Assembly: GCF_000208745.1 (NCBI RefSeq)
Contig: NC_030853.1
Location: forward strand, 21,614,594 to 21,678,593
Source: Theobroma cacao
Taxonomy: Eukaryota; Streptophyta; Magnoliopsida; Malvales; Malvaceae
DNA: 64,000 nt
Direction of reading: 5' to 3'
A program made the translations under genes and the position numbers. Position 1 is the stretch's first letter, and each line of letters starts with the position of its first letter. Below are positions 33,737 through 46,096 of the stretch, one piece after another. The notes beneath the pieces are model-generated. The model was not told the DNA's origin, made no database searches, and saw only the letters and a list, made by a program, of their open reading frames with translations.

Positions 33737-34080
33737 TATCACAGCCCAATTCTCGAGCCATGACCGGTGTAAGAACCCAATAGGTGTGACCCACTGGGCC
33801 CAAGCAAGCCTTTCTATGAAAACTTGTTTATTAGACCACCTGTCCTTCTTTTACCTCTGAGGTTCTTAATTCATTGTTTTCAAAAATAATTTTCTTTCAA
33901 AAATAAATCATGGCAACTGAACAATACCATTCACAAAATAATATTACCATTTGCCAATCTGTGGCGACATTATCATGCAAACCAATCATGCAGTATTTGC
34001 AACAAATCTCATGAATTACATTTAAATAACCATATACACATACAAAAGATCTTGACTATCAGCGGAGTGACTCTGGCATG

Positions 34081-36900
34081 TGTCAAACCCTATTCTATAA
34101 AATAATTACGACGTCATTTACATGCTCAATAGAATGGTCACATATTTAGGAAGTTTGAGAAATCATTAAAAGACGATATTGCCCCTAATGGTATCATTAA
34201 GTCAATTAAGCCTCGAACTAGTTCAAATAGGAATTTTAAGGTGAAATTAAGAGTTTCACAGTTCAGGATTGACTCAAAATGGTAATTCGGAGTTCGAGGA
34301 TCAATTTGGAGTCAAACCGAAATTTTCACTATCCAAGGGCAAAAGGGTCATTTGCCACTTGGGGACAAAATGAAAATTTTTAGAAAAATTTTTTTTTGAC
34401 CCCATTTGACTTATTGGAGTATGATTTGAGTATTGGAGTATGATTTGAAGTTTGGAAGTGAAAAATTTTAATTCCGGTATAATTTAGAGTATAGGGGCGA
34501 AATGGTAATTTTGCCACCCCGGGGGCAAATCGGTAAATTTTCACCTCGACATTTGTCCAGACCAAGGGATTTTATTCATCATGGAAATGGATAAACATGA
34601 GAAATGTGTGGTGGAGAATTAAAGAATTAAAAGTCAAATATTTAAAATTTGAACCAATAAGGAAATGCCATGTGTCATGTTTTTATTATTTTATTGTTTC
34701 TTTATAAATAGGCATAAAAACCAGCCCATTTCTCCCATAGTGGTCGCCCAAACCAGAAAAAAAGAGAANNNNNNNNNNNNNNNNNNNNNNNNNNNNNNNN
34801 NNNNNNNNNNNNNNNNNNNNNNNNNNNNNNNNNNNNNNNNNNNNNNNNNNNNNNNNNNNNNNNNNNNNNNNNNNNNNNNNNNNNNNNNNNNNNNNNNNNN
34901 NNNNNNNNNNNNNNNNNNNNNNNNNNNNNNNNNNNNNNNNNNNNNNNNNNNNNNNNNNNNNNNNNNNNNNNNNNNNNNNNNNNNNNNNNNNNNNNNNNNN
35001 NNNNNNNNNNNNNNNNNNNNNNNNNNNNNNNNNNNNNNNNNNNNNNNNNNNNNNNNNNNNNNNNNNNNNNNNNNNNNNNNNNNNNNNNNNNNNNNNNNNN
35101 NNNNNNNNNNNNNNNNNNNNNNNNNNNNNNNNNNNNNNNNNNNNNNNNNNNNNNNNNNNNNNNNNNNNNNNNNNNNNNNNNNNNNNNNNNNNNNNNNNNN
35201 NNNNNNNNNNNNNNNNNNNNNNNNNNNNNNNNNNNNNNNNNNNNNNNNNNNNNNNNNNNNNNNNNNNNNNNNNNNNNNNNNNNNNNNNNNNNNNNNNNNN
35301 NNNNNNNNNNNNNNNNNNNNNNNNNNNNNNNNNNNNNNNNNNNNNNNNNNNNNNNNNNNNNNNNNNNNNNNNNNNNNNNNNNNNNNNNNNNNNNNNNNNN
35401 NNNNNNNNNNNNNNNNNNNNNNNNNNNNNNNNNNNNNNNNNNNNNNNNNNNNNNNNNNNNNNNNNNNNNNNNNNNNNNNNNNNNNNNNNNNNNNNNNNNN
35501 NNNNNNNNNNNNNNNNNNNNNNNNNNNNNNNNNNNNNNNNNNNNNNNNNNNNNNNNNNNNNNNNNNNNNNNNNNNNNNNNNNNNNNNNNNNNNNNNNNNN
35601 NNNNNNNNNNNNNNNNNNNNTTATTATACTTGTTTGATGCTTTTATTGAATGGTGAGCTTAAATTATAAAATATTATATTTTCTAATTAAAATGTTTTTT
35701 AATAAAAATGAGATTTATATTGGTGTTGAAATCAAATATTGTTTTGGGAAAATTGAGTATATGGAGACTGTGTTGAAATTTATGATATTATATGTTATTG
35801 AAATTGGGGCTTATGACACTATGGAAGCATGATGGCTAAATTTTTGGGGTTGGCATGAAATATATGAACAGTTTTGGATTGGTCTCGGCAGACTGGATTA
35901 AATTTTATTCGTCATATTATGCTACTGTAAATTTTATGGGTCTAGTGGTATATTAAACGGTCACTGCAGTGGTGGGGGTTTCCGTGGACTGCCTATGAGA
36001 GGGGCACGGTAACTCAATTATATACTTACTCCGGGGGGAGATGTTGGGTAAAGTATCTCCTGAGGTATGATTTGAGTGCACCTCACGTTCGGGCCACCAC
36101 ATGAGAGTGAGACTCAGCCAACGCCAAGGAACGGCTGTGTGTTAGATGTGAAAACATGTTTATGGGTATGGGTCATTGAACAGCCTTGTCGGTTTCAGTG
36201 GGATACCTTGACGAAGGTACCCGCGAGAATGATTCTGGTAGGGGCCAAGTTTAAGAAATTCATAAGCCGAGAAATTTTGATAAAAAGAAATTATTTGGTA
36301 TAAATTGAAACGAATTTTGTGTTATGAACATTATTGAGATATAATATTTTTATATTATCTCTATCTACTCGGCTTTAGATGCTTTTGATGATAATTGTTT
36401 ACTCACTAGGATTATGTAATCATAATCTCACCCCTTTTCCTATCTATTTTTCAGGCTCAGGACAATTTGTTGATAGTTGATTAAGACGAGAATTAATATC
36501 AGAGTTGCATCCTAGAAAGTAAGGGTTCGTAGCCCTACATCTTCTTAGTCAGTTGGGGGCCCACATGTCACTGTAAAAGTAATTTTATTCTTCAGTTATT
36601 TGATTTAAAGTATGTATGAATATATTTAGCTTTTACACCATGTTTTTGGCGAGTTTTGGTATTTTCGAAGAAAAATGATGAAAATGCCCCTGTGAGCCAG
36701 AAAGTAATATTTTATTGTTTTGATTTGGAAATGACTTATGATTTTTTTGAAATGTGAGATTTAATAACTGTCGCTCACTAGGGAGATGCGGAAGCTGATG
36801 CTAAGCCTTGCTGGGTTTCGATCGGCATTCGGAGTAATGAGTGCCTATCGAGACGTCGCGGCGGTTGTCACGGGCTCGATGGGAGTTTCGGGTCGTGACA
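34081..36900 (+). mobile_element. T-LTR nested in another LTR-like unit
   Basis: Starts TGTCAAACCCTATTC and ends GGGTCGTGACA, same orientation as 21113-23904. It is more diverged than the other copies, especially around 34330-34560. Flanks GCATG and ACGTG match at 3 of 5 positions, with two transitions. The N run 34769-35620 removes its middle. No internal coding sequence, so probably another solo LTR. Confidence 0.87.
34769..35620. other. Assembly gap (852 N)
   Basis: Lies inside the T-LTR 34081-36900. The flanks correspond to about 21785 and 22629 of the intact copy, predicting about 850 missing bases. Confidence 0.99.
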
Positions 36901-37299
36901 ACGTGGATACTACCATGGAGTGTTTTGGTAAACCTACCGTAAGATGAACAGGAGGAAGCGCCTCTACCTAAGATCCAACTATCTTCGAACTTGAAATCTA
37001 AAACATAAAGTTGAAAGGGTGAGTATAAACCTAGTGAGTGAACATATAAAGGGAACAAGCAAACGACAAGGAAAGTTTAGAAAGCATGACGCACTTATAT
37101 TAAAAATAATGCAATTTAGTTTAATTTCTTGTCAAAACCCCTTAATTCAACTCTTGATTATTCAGTGTCTTAGTATTGAAAGATCCATGATTAATAATGA
37201 AGTTAAAGAGTGAAAACTACAATAGAGTTCAAGTAAGGCAAGGATAGCAGAGCGAATCTCACTGCAGCGAACTTCAAGGTAAAATTTTTGAACCAACAA

Positions 37300-37460
37300 C
37301 CGAGAGTTTCTGGCTGCAGCAAAAATTCGGGTAGGCATTTTACCCAACCACCCGAGAGTTTCTCGCTGCAGCAAGAATGCATTGTTGCTACAACAAAAAT
37401 CTGGGCTAGTTAAGCCTCCAACACCCGAGAGTTTCTCGTTGCAGTGAGAATGAATTTCGT
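37300..37460. repeat. Diverged minisatellite with GAGAGTTTCTCGCTGCAG core
   Basis: Three spaced copies of CCGAGAGTTTCTNGNTGCAG begin at about 37302, 37351 and 37421. Related CTGCAGCGA and TTGCAACGAG words continue to about 37530. Part of the LTR-like unit. Confidence 0.65.
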
Positions 37461-37659
37461 TGCAACGAGAAACAGGGCAATGAAATTAAAAGAAATCTTG
37501 TCACAACGAAAATTTTTTATTTTTTTTTGCCGCAGTGAAAATCAATTGGAAAGCATTTGTCAAATTTTAACATTCAATATTCAATGCAAACACATAATAT
37601 TTTTCCTAACCTCTCTATAAATGTGTATACATGTATATAACTCCCATCTCACTAGCTCA

Positions 37660-37975
37660 TGTGCACTCTCACACCGCACATAGCTAGAATCATCCTGTAC
37701 ACTCTCATGCCGCATAAGGTAATATCATCATGTGCACTCCCACATTGCACATGGCATATATTATCAGTGTGTGCACTCACACAACACACCACTATCACCG
37801 TCATGTGCACTCCCACATCGCACATGGCATATATCATCAGTGTGTGCACTCACACAACACACCACTATCATCGTCATGTGCACTCCCACACCGCACATGG
37901 CATATATCATCAGTGTGTGCACTCACACAACACACCACTATCACTATCATGTGCACTCCCACATTGCACACGCAC
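37660..37975. repeat. 72-bp tandem repeat, about 3.5-4 copies
   Basis: The landmark GCACATGGCATAT recurs at about 37748, 37820 and 37892, a period of 72 bases, with a degenerate first copy and a truncated last one. Because 72 is a multiple of three, all frames stay open here, producing several spurious Cys/His-rich open frames on both strands. Confidence 0.9.
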
Positions 37976-39534
37976 GGTTACAATTGTCACCCAATAGTGC
38001 CATTCAATGCATAACGTACATATCAACATAATGTAGAAACTCGTGAATGCATCACACTTATATTTCACAACATAAAAATGTTTCATCAAGGGCTTGTTCC
38101 TATGCAAATTTTAAAGAGAAATCAATAAAATATTTCAAGTGGTCCAATCAAGCATATAATCATTTATTCCAAAACATTTTAATGCAAGTTCACTCACCTT
38201 AACAATGCCACCTAACGAAACTTGTGTCCACATGATCTTAGTCCAGGTAGTCCCAAAATACCATTAAACCCTATATTTACCAATAAACCATAACAATCTC
38301 AATTGAATCATAATATGAATATAATAGTTCTAATAAATATATACTATACAATCTACACTCTAACCTAACATTTAACTTAGAATTTTAGTCTAATTCACAA
38401 ACCCTTTAAACTAATTGTTCAAGCTTGAAGTTTTCTTGACCTTGATGCTTGAAGGCATGAAGATCAACAAAACCTAGCCATTTCAAGGAAAGAAAATTTG
38501 GAGAAAATTAGAAAATAAAGTCTAAAAATTACAAACCCATAATTCCTAAAATTCAAGAGTTGAAAATATATACCTATTGGCTTTAAAATGAAGATCTGTA
38601 GTCGAAAATTCAAGTATTGATGGAAATGGAGTAGAAATAGAAAAGGAAGAAAAGGAAAAGAGTTTTTTCTTTCTCTCTCCTAGGGTTTAGATATGCTGAA
38701 AAATGGGGTTAGAAGCTGTGGTTTTGGTGCCCAAGAAGTTAAGGGAAGGATGAAGTAAGAAAAGAAAAGCAACGAAAAGAAAACAAGGAAAGAAAAATGA
38801 AAAAGCTTGATTTCTTTTGGTGAAGGATGAAAATGGCGTTGGGAGGAGAAGAAGATGGACGATGATGCCTTGAATACGATGGCCAACCATGGGATAAGGA
38901 TGAAGGGTGGAAGCTTTGACCAAACTAATGACAAAATTACCATTTTACCTTCTAAGGTTTTCACCCATTTTAATTAAGTCTTACCACAATCTTTTAATTC
39001 AATTTCTTCCTATTTTTCTTCCTTAACACTTGTACCAACAAAATATCAAGTTTATAGTTCAACGCGGTATCATCATAATATTTAAATATTTACTTACTCG
39101 TGCTAGCTTTATTTAATAAAGACATGCAGGCCCCATTAACGTCATTTTTTCTCTGAAATTTTCTTATTCTTCTTCTCTCCCACTTAGATTGACTATATAC
39201 TCATTCTTCATGAAAAATTTCGACATTGAATAAAATATTAATATTTTAATATTATTTTATTAATAAAATATATTTTATTCTAAAATTTTCCTCGTGTCTC
39301 CTTGGCACCCAAAATATCTTATTATGCCTCGATTCACTTCCGAATCACCTTTTTTATCTTGTTAATTCATCCTCAATAAAAAAATATTATTCTTCGATTG
39401 TTTTTTCTTCGTGTGCGGAATATTTTTCTCCAAACTATTCTTTTTACCTTTCACCACTTTTAAACATTCTAATTAACCTCAATTGACCTCCGATAAGCTT
39501 TATTAGCTACCTTGTCAAAGTATGGGGTATTGCA
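37976..39534. other. Right part of the LTR-like unit, no gene
   Basis: AT-rich sequence with a moderately GC-rich stretch at 38640-38960 that yields overlapping minus-strand open frames (38680-38964) without recognisable domains. I treat it as LTR sequence. Confidence 0.55.
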
Positions 39535-39931
39535 GTTTCACTAATATAAACTACGACCAGAAGATTAAAAAAGAGACCCCTAGGATCACGGGTAATCAAA
39601 AACAAGGAAGCTTCCAATAGAGAACAATACATAAGAAAACCAAGATAGGGATCCAGTAGAGAACAATACATCAGAAAACCATGATAGGGATCCAGCAGAG
39701 AACAATTCTAATGATAATGCTAGAACAAAATTGTCTTAAAAGCAATTACATAAACTAACATAAAATGACTTATATGATTCATCAATAGCAACATTTGGAA
39801 TCAATTCTTCCAAATATCTTGTTAGGCTCATTTGTTCGAAGTTGTGCCTTTATTCTTCAAAGAGAAGTTGAGGAACATTAACTTCCACCATCTAAGAAAA
39901 GTAAAAATGACATCACAAATCATAAATCTTG
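39535..39931. repeat. Spacer with a 39-bp tandem repeat
   Basis: TAGAGAACAATACATNAGAA recurs at 39618 and 39657, with a partial third copy at 39696, a period of 39 bases. The rest of the stretch shows no gene. Confidence 0.65.
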
Positions 39932-41100
39932 TCCACTTTAAAAAAATGGGACCAAACTTCAGTATGTGATGGACACATACATTCAAGGGGTACGGATTAA
40001 TGCAAGTCGAAAGAGACTTGTGAAACAAGCAGCATGGCTCATCAATTATTTTTTTTATATAATTAAAAGAAGAAGAATTTAAATCTTATTTTTATAAGTA
40101 AAAATATCATACATTAATCAATAAATCAAATGTTTGGATGTATGACCATAAATTATTGCTCTCATAAAAAAAAGAAAAGAAAAAGAAGCAAATGATATAA
40201 ATATAGAAATTAAAATTTTTAAAGTTTTTTTTATTTATTAATCCCAAAATGTAAAGACAAAGGAAAATTTGAGGGATGAATCTTTCTCATATATATAAAA
40301 CCAATAATTAAAGAAACATAGGATGTAACACCACTTAGAAAAACGACAAGTGCTGAAAAATTGAACAACCTTGTACGTAGAAAATAATGCATGAACATGA
40401 CGTTCAAAACGTTTGCCGACACGTGATTGTTGCATGTACTTTTACTATTTGTTTTGGCCTTTAGCACGGAAAAACTGTGAAAAAAAAAAAGAAAAACAGT
40501 GAAGTGTAATGAGTTAACAAAATTAAACTGCAAATGTAGTTCCATTACAACCCACTACACTAATTCAAATAACAATCAGAACTGCTTTTGCATACAAGAG
40601 TGGAACTGCTTTTGATTTGGTCACAAGTCTCACCCTTTAATCACTTAACTTTTTAGTATTTTCTTTTTGGATCAAGTAGTTTAGAAAAATAATATTTTTA
40701 TCACCAATATTTATAAATATTATTATTTTAATTACTTATCGTTAAAAATTATGAGGCATTTCATATGACATACCACATCAGATACTTTGCCACATGACCA
40801 CGTCCACTATATAGTAACAAAAAAATTTAAGAAGGAATTTAAAAAAGAATTTAAAGAAAAATTACTGTCACATGGACATAACTACTTGACAAAGTAGTTT
40901 ACGTGGATGGTGGCGACATGGAATGTTAGGTGCAATATATGTTACTTTTTAATAGTTAAATGATCAAAATAATAAAACTTATAAATGTTTGGAAATAAAA
41001 CATTATTTTTAAAGTTTGTGATTAAAATAAGAAATATTGAAAAGTTAAGTGACCAAAAAGATAATTTGCTCCAATAAAAACTTAATAATAAAAATATATA

Positions 41101-42046
41101 GTATGTTTGGTTGGAGGGAATGTAATAGCCATTCCCCTCCTATTCCTAAGTCCTTCTAATAAACTTGTTTGCTTCACGGGGATGACTATTTAAAACAATG
41201 GCCATTCTTGAAAAAGCTTGAATAGCCATTACATATTAAGGGGACATCGGTAATAGTTATTCCAAGAGTAGAGAATAAGTCAAAAATTTTGTTAAACAAA
41301 ATTACTCTTAAATAAATTTAAAAATTACCACTATACATAACATAGATTTTTTTTTTTTTCATTTGTCACATTTTCTTTCTATCTCTACCATCTTTTACCT
41401 CTCTCCTTTTCTCTTTAAAGCCTCTTAATAGAGGGTGGTGGAGGATGGCCGCGTCCGATGATGGCGACATCGGTGCCAGTTGCAGGAAATATCAATTGGT
41501 GTTCCCCACCATTTCAGTCATGGGAAGTGCCAATTTGGTGCTCCTTAGCCAGAACAAATCGCGAGAAGTACCGATCTAGTGCTTTAGTGGCCATAGCCGA
41601 TCATGGGAACACTGATCTAGCGCTCTAGCTACAAGATTCAGCAATTCGACACTCTATTACATCGGCTACATCTTTGGTGGAAAAGACAAAAAAAAAATGA
41701 AAATATTAGAATAGAAAAAACAAAAAAAAGAAAAGCTAAAAAATAATATTTTATATTTAAAATTAAATTAAATTTCAATTATAAAAATTATATTAAAATT
41801 TTAAAATTTTAATATTTTAAAAATAAAAATTAAAACTCAAACTAAAATTATTATATATTATAATAAATGATATTTTTATCATTTATCACTTATTTCTTGG
41901 TTAGTTCTAAAATTATTTCTACCAACTAAACATTAGAATAAACCATTCCATTCTCATGAACCAAATTAAAAATAGTTATTTCTCTCTTTTTCTATTCCCA
42001 TGGAATGATTATTTCATTACCACTCTATTCCATTCTAGGGACCATT
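41101..42046. mobile_element. MITE-like insertion specific to copy B
   Basis: Copy A (about 16135-16150) passes directly from the left to the right flank, so this is a bounded insertion. The left end reads GTTTGGTTGGAGGGAATG, and the right end, on the other strand, GGTCCCTAGAATGGAATAG. Both carry GGAATG/CATTCC words, giving imperfect inverted ends. The interior is AT-rich with no transposase. The target duplication is unclear. Confidence 0.6.
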
Positions 42047-42311
42047 CAAAATGTGGGGATGAAACTAATTAGACCTAAATTTTAGGACAAGGAACGGCAT
42101 GTACTCCATGAAAAATCACTCATCACGTGAGAGAAATTAGGAAAGAAAACTTAAACAATAATACATAAAATAGCTGTTTTTTTTAGGACAGTACAAATTT
42201 TTCTTTCACATTTTACTGGTAGACAAATTTTTTAAAGTCCAACAAAAAGAGAATTAGACAAATTTAAAAGTAAGGTTAAAAAAGAATTACGTTGTAGGGA
42301 TATTCATTATT

Positions 42312-42446
42312 TTTTATATTATATTATTTATATTGAAAAGAGGACCATGTGAAACACGGGTGTCAGCCATGGCATCAATAATTTTATATTATATTATTTA
42401 TATTGAAAGAGGAACATGTGAAACAAGGGTGTCAGCCATGGCATCA
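42312..42446. repeat. 66-bp tandem duplication upstream of copy B promoter
   Basis: The segment TATATTATATTATTTATATT through GGTGTCAGCCATGGCATCA occurs twice in a row. Copy A has only one (16260-16340). The open frame at 42333-42515 is a by-product. Confidence 0.85.
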
Positions 42447-42472
42447 TCATTGTTGAGTTGTATCCAACAGCT

Positions 42473-42480
42473 TATAAATA
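42473..42480 (+). promoter_or_regulatory. TATA box of copy B
   Basis: TATAAATA lies 62 bases before the ATG at 42542. The context GTATCCAACAGCT is conserved with copy A. The spacing fits a plant core promoter plus a short 5' leader. Confidence 0.5.
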
Positions 42481-42541
42481 CCCAGCTAGCAGAGCACCAT
42501 TTATACATCTTATAGAAAACGAGCCATACGAGTTTCTCCTG

Positions 42542-42919
42542 ATGGCTGTTATAATTTCTTTTCCAAGTTTTTTTCATTGTTATCATAAAAACAAGAGAGA
42601 GAAAGAAGCTGGCGAGGAGCAGGGCCATGCTAGAAATATATTTGCACTGAAGATCATAAAAGATCAGGTACATAATCTTTGCTTTATGGTTTTCTTTCAC
42701 TCTCTCTTCTCCCCTGTATACTTCGCTATACAAACTCAACAAAATTAGCAAACTAATAAGCTCTTTCAGGACATTTTTGTACCAAAATCTGAATCAGTTT
42801 CTTATTAGGTTTTGTTCTCTGTGCAGGGGAGGAGTGTATAAGGATCTGTGTGGAACACTCATTTGAGCAAGAATCAATTAGTTATTTGTCTTGTGCGGAG
42901 GTGGTGAAGGTTATATGGC
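42542..42919 (+). pseudogene. Unrecognised host gene, copy B, first exon and start of second
   Basis: Exon 1 (42542-42667) would encode 42 residues beginning MAVIISFPSFFHCYHKNKRE and ending at a CAG|GTACAT donor. An acceptor TGTGCAG near 42826 could begin exon 2. One frame there reads VEHSFEQESISYLSCAEVVK, but it is not the frame continued from exon 1, where a stop arrives after four codons. The homology then ends and the downstream portion reappears only at 59730. I do not recognise the family. Broken or non-coding. Confidence 0.4.
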
Positions 42920-43691
42920 TAATTAGCTTCGGCCTCGGACCTTAGCTGGAAGGTCTACCTATATACGGGTAGCTTCTTGCTATTACTGCACAAGTTAAAT
43001 GCTGTTCCCAACAATGTCTCTTATCCTCAAAGGGTTCGATTGTCTTACTCGAAATATTACATTACTCAAGATATTATTTTCTTTTCTTTTTTTGGTGATA
43101 AAGATTCTGAAGGTAAACAAGTTACTTCCAAACCATGCCAGCGGTTTAGGTTTTCACTCAGAAATTCTTCGCTGACATGATTAGCCTGTCTTCTGTATAT
43201 TTCCTTTTTCTTTCTAAAAGTTTGAATAAGAAATTCATTGCTTCAATAAATACTTAGAAAAAGGCCTATTTTATGGTGGCATGCAGACGAACCTCATGGT
43301 AATGGGTGACATAAAAAACCAATTCCAGAGGCACAACCAACCTAAAGTAACGAAAAGTTCCCATCCGTCTGGAAAGGTAAAGATCAAATTTACGTCATAA
43401 GCTGCATCTTTACAGATCCAGATGGTCTCCAAAAGATTAAAAAGCTACCAGACTAAGGCACATAATTTTGAAGCATATACCTGTAAGGTTTTCTAGGGAT
43501 ATCCCTTCAGAATTACAGCATACAGAGTCGAAAACCCAAAAAATCCAAAAAACATTACTGATCATATCGCAGTTTGGCTGTAGTGAAGTCAAGACTTAAT
43601 CATGAAGAAAGCAGAGATCAATGAAAAAGCTCCTAGGCTGTTTAAAGAAATGATGAAAGCCACAGGGATTTCAGAACTCATTGTCTCCTTT
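42920..43691. other. Unassigned stretch before the Copia LTR
   Basis: Moderately GC-rich sequence with an open frame at 42977-43180 and other short readable pieces, but no domain that I can name. It is not present in copies A or C. Confidence 0.4.
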
Positions 43692-44169
43692 TGTTGGAAT
43701 ATTCACAGAAAATCTAAAAAACGGACAATGAAAAATAAAGAACAGAGTATGAAGGAGCAATTGGCAGAATAAGAGAGAAAAAATTTTAACAAAACTAAGG
43801 GTGCGGTAACGCATTGTTTTATTAGCCTCAAGAGAGCGCATATACAGGACTTAAAAGTCAACAAAAAAACTAATACTCAAACACCACGTAGCAGTAGACT
43901 TTTCTAAATGACATACCGTGCCAAAGATTCCAGCAACATTTCGAAGACTCTACACGTGTTTTTCACTGAACACGAGAAAAATGAAAGTAAATAAATCCCT
44001 AACAAACACTCGGTAAAAGCAACGATAACAGTAAATAGTAAAACAACAGTTTTCATTCTATGTAGCCACACAGCCTTTTATGCATATAGTCACGTAGCCT
44101 TCAATCCATATAGTCACGTGCTCTTCTTCTACCTCTTTAAATTGCATTTATTGTGATCTACCATCAACA
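43692..44169 (-). repeat. Putative 3' LTR of the second minus-strand Copia element
   Basis: On the minus strand it begins TGTTGATGGTAGATCACAAT, following the pol stop region and GCAGCTGAGATCTTTTACAA, and ends TGTGAATATTCCAACA, a typical Copia LTR end. No second copy was found to the right, so the ends are inferred from sequence style. Confidence 0.6.
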
Positions 44170-44217
44170 TCTTGTAAAAGATCTCAGCTGCAAGATAGAA
44201 AACCATTTCTCAACACA

Positions 44218-46096
44218 CTTCCTTGGTGTTCATCTTGTAGACACCCATCATAGTTCTTAGAAGAACAAATTATCCTTGTTCAAACACTTGGTAAATATAT
44301 CAGCCATTTGGTCATTAATACTACAGTGCTGAATAGTAATATCTTCATTCTTCACAGATTCTATGATTGAATGGAACTTAACTTTGATATGTTTAGTCCT
44401 TCCATGAAAAACTAAATTTTTTGTAGTGGATATTGCTAATTGATTATCAATCATCAAAGAAGGTCCTATGTTTTGCTAAAATCCAAGATCACTCAAAATT
44501 TTTCTAATCTAAATGGCTTGATTTGCAATAGCTGAAACTGAAATATATTCAACTTCTGCATAAGACTATGCAACCACCTATCGTTTTTTAGAATTCCAGT
44601 AGATAATTGCAGTGCCAAAGGAGAAACAATAGCCTCGTGTACTCTTGGAGTCATCTAAACTCCTTGCCCAGTCACTATTATAGTAACCAACCAATTCTCC
44701 ACTCTGATTCTTTTCAAACTTAAAACCAAAATCAATGGTACCCTTGATGTACTGGAGTACTCTCTTTTATTGCTAAGTACTGAGTCTAGGAAGGCTTCTG
44801 CATAAAACAGGCTAATAAACTTGTTGGAAAAATCAAGTCAGGTCTTGAGGCAGTCAGATAGAGTAGGCTATCTATAATGCTCTTGTAAATTGAATTATTT
44901 GTACGAGGTGCCCCATTTTCATTACTGAGATTACAATTTAGGATTAGTGGAGTATCAACAGCCTTACAGTTTTCCAGATGGAACTTCTTCAACAACTCAA
45001 TAGCATACTTGCTTTAATGAATGCTAATATGATCTGTATGTTGATTAAATTGCAAACCCAGAAAATAGTTTATTTCTCCCAAGTTTTAGACTTCAAATTC
45101 TCTCATCAATTTGACTTTGCAATCATTCATAATTGTAGTATTCGATCTAATAATCAGAAGATTATCAACATACAGAGAGATAATCAATTTAACATCATTA
45201 GTAGATGTAAAAACATATAAAGTGGGTTCATTAGCACTCCTATGAAATCCTTCTGAAGTAAGAAAATATCAATCTTGTCATATCAGGCCCTATGGGCTTG
45301 CTTGAGTCCATAGAGAGCTTTGACTAGTTTACATACCTTATTTTTTGTTCCTGGGACCATGAAGCCTTCAAGTTGTTGTATAAAGATATCCTCAGTAAGG
45401 TAACCATTCAAGAAGGCAGACTTGACTTCAAGATGCCATAATTTTCTCCTTTCCTTAGTAGCTAAAGTAGTCAACGATTTGATAGCATCATGTCTTGCCA
45501 CTGGGGAAAAGGTTTCATTGTAGTCAAATCCATATACTTGAAAAGAACCTTTTATTACAAGTCTTGATTTGTATTTGTTGACAGAGCCATCAACATTTAG
45601 TTTAGTTTTATAAATCCACTTCACCTCAATAACATATTGGCCAATTGGGTTATCAATCAGGATCCAAGTTTTGTTCTTTTCAATCATATCCATCTTTTAT
45701 TTCATGGCTTGCATCCATTTAGAGTCCTTTGCTGCTTCACTGAAGGTTATAGGTTCTGTTACAACCACATGACTCCGAACATAAATCTCTTGTAATGATC
45801 TAGTATCCCTAACAACAAGACGTTCATCTTCTATGTCTTCTTCTTCATCAATTTCTGTTTGTACCTCATTGTGAATCAAGTTAAAGTTACCAGATCTCTA
45901 TACAATCGACTTTTCCCAACTCCACGTTGAGTATTCATCAAATTTAATATCTCTGTTAACAAACATTTTTTTAGTATCCACATTATACAATTTATAACCT
46001 TTAAAAACAACACTGTATCCAATATGAGTAGCCAACACACTTTTTTCATCTAACTTGGTCTTGTTTTGATCATGAACTTTTGCATAATAGATGCAG
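44218..46096 (-). pseudogene. Second Copia element: end of integrase, reverse transcriptase, RNase H
   Basis: From right to left: integrase C-terminal part (HIGYSVVFKGYKLYNVDTKK, NRDIKFDE), then reverse transcriptase (EVKWIYKTKLNVDGSVNKYK, DYNETFSPVARHDAI, HLEVKSAFLNGYL, CKLVKALYGLKQAHRA). Its catalytic motif near 45185 reads LYVDNLLI, with the second aspartate of YVDD changed to asparagine. RNase H-side landmarks are RPDLIFPTSLLACFMQKPS near 44800, HGRTKHIKVKFH near 44390 and DQMADIFTKCLNK near 44290. Stops are scattered. The remaining 5' half lies beyond the Athila insertion. Confidence 0.9.

Larger units (their letters stand above)
33737..39534. mobile_element. LTR-like unit interrupted by a T-LTR
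   Basis: It begins TATCACAGCCCAATTCTCGA and ends GTATGGGGTATTGCA, decayed relatives of TGTCAC...TTGCA LTR ends. The flanks ATTTC (33732-33736) and GTTTC (39535-39539) are a 4/5 match to a target duplication. Without the T-LTR at 34081-36900 the unit is about 3.0 kb. It has no coding domain, so it reads as another solo LTR. The 72-bp minisatellite and repeated GTTTCTCGCTGCAG words lie inside it. Confidence 0.6.
39932..42919 (+). repeat. Host segmental duplication, copy B
   Basis: Shares its left part with copy D (from 31512), its central part with copies A and D, and its right part (42047-42919) with copy A at 16150-16420 plus 19816-20195. Differences from copy A are a 0.95-kb MITE-like insertion, a short tandem duplication before the TATA box and absence of the 3.4-kb insertion found in copy A. 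Confidence 0.82.

Noticed and set aside
37660..37975. CRISPR-like regular repetition
   Set aside because: The whole 72-bp unit repeats with no unique spacers, and this is plant nuclear DNA; it is a minisatellite.
37652..38107. Several overlapping Cys/His/Thr-rich open frames on both strands
   Set aside because: They are produced by the 72-bp tandem repeat, whose length is a multiple of three.
38680..38964. Minus-strand hydrophobic frames that look like membrane segments
   Set aside because: They lie in an LTR-like unit, overlap one another in different frames and have no recognisable motif.
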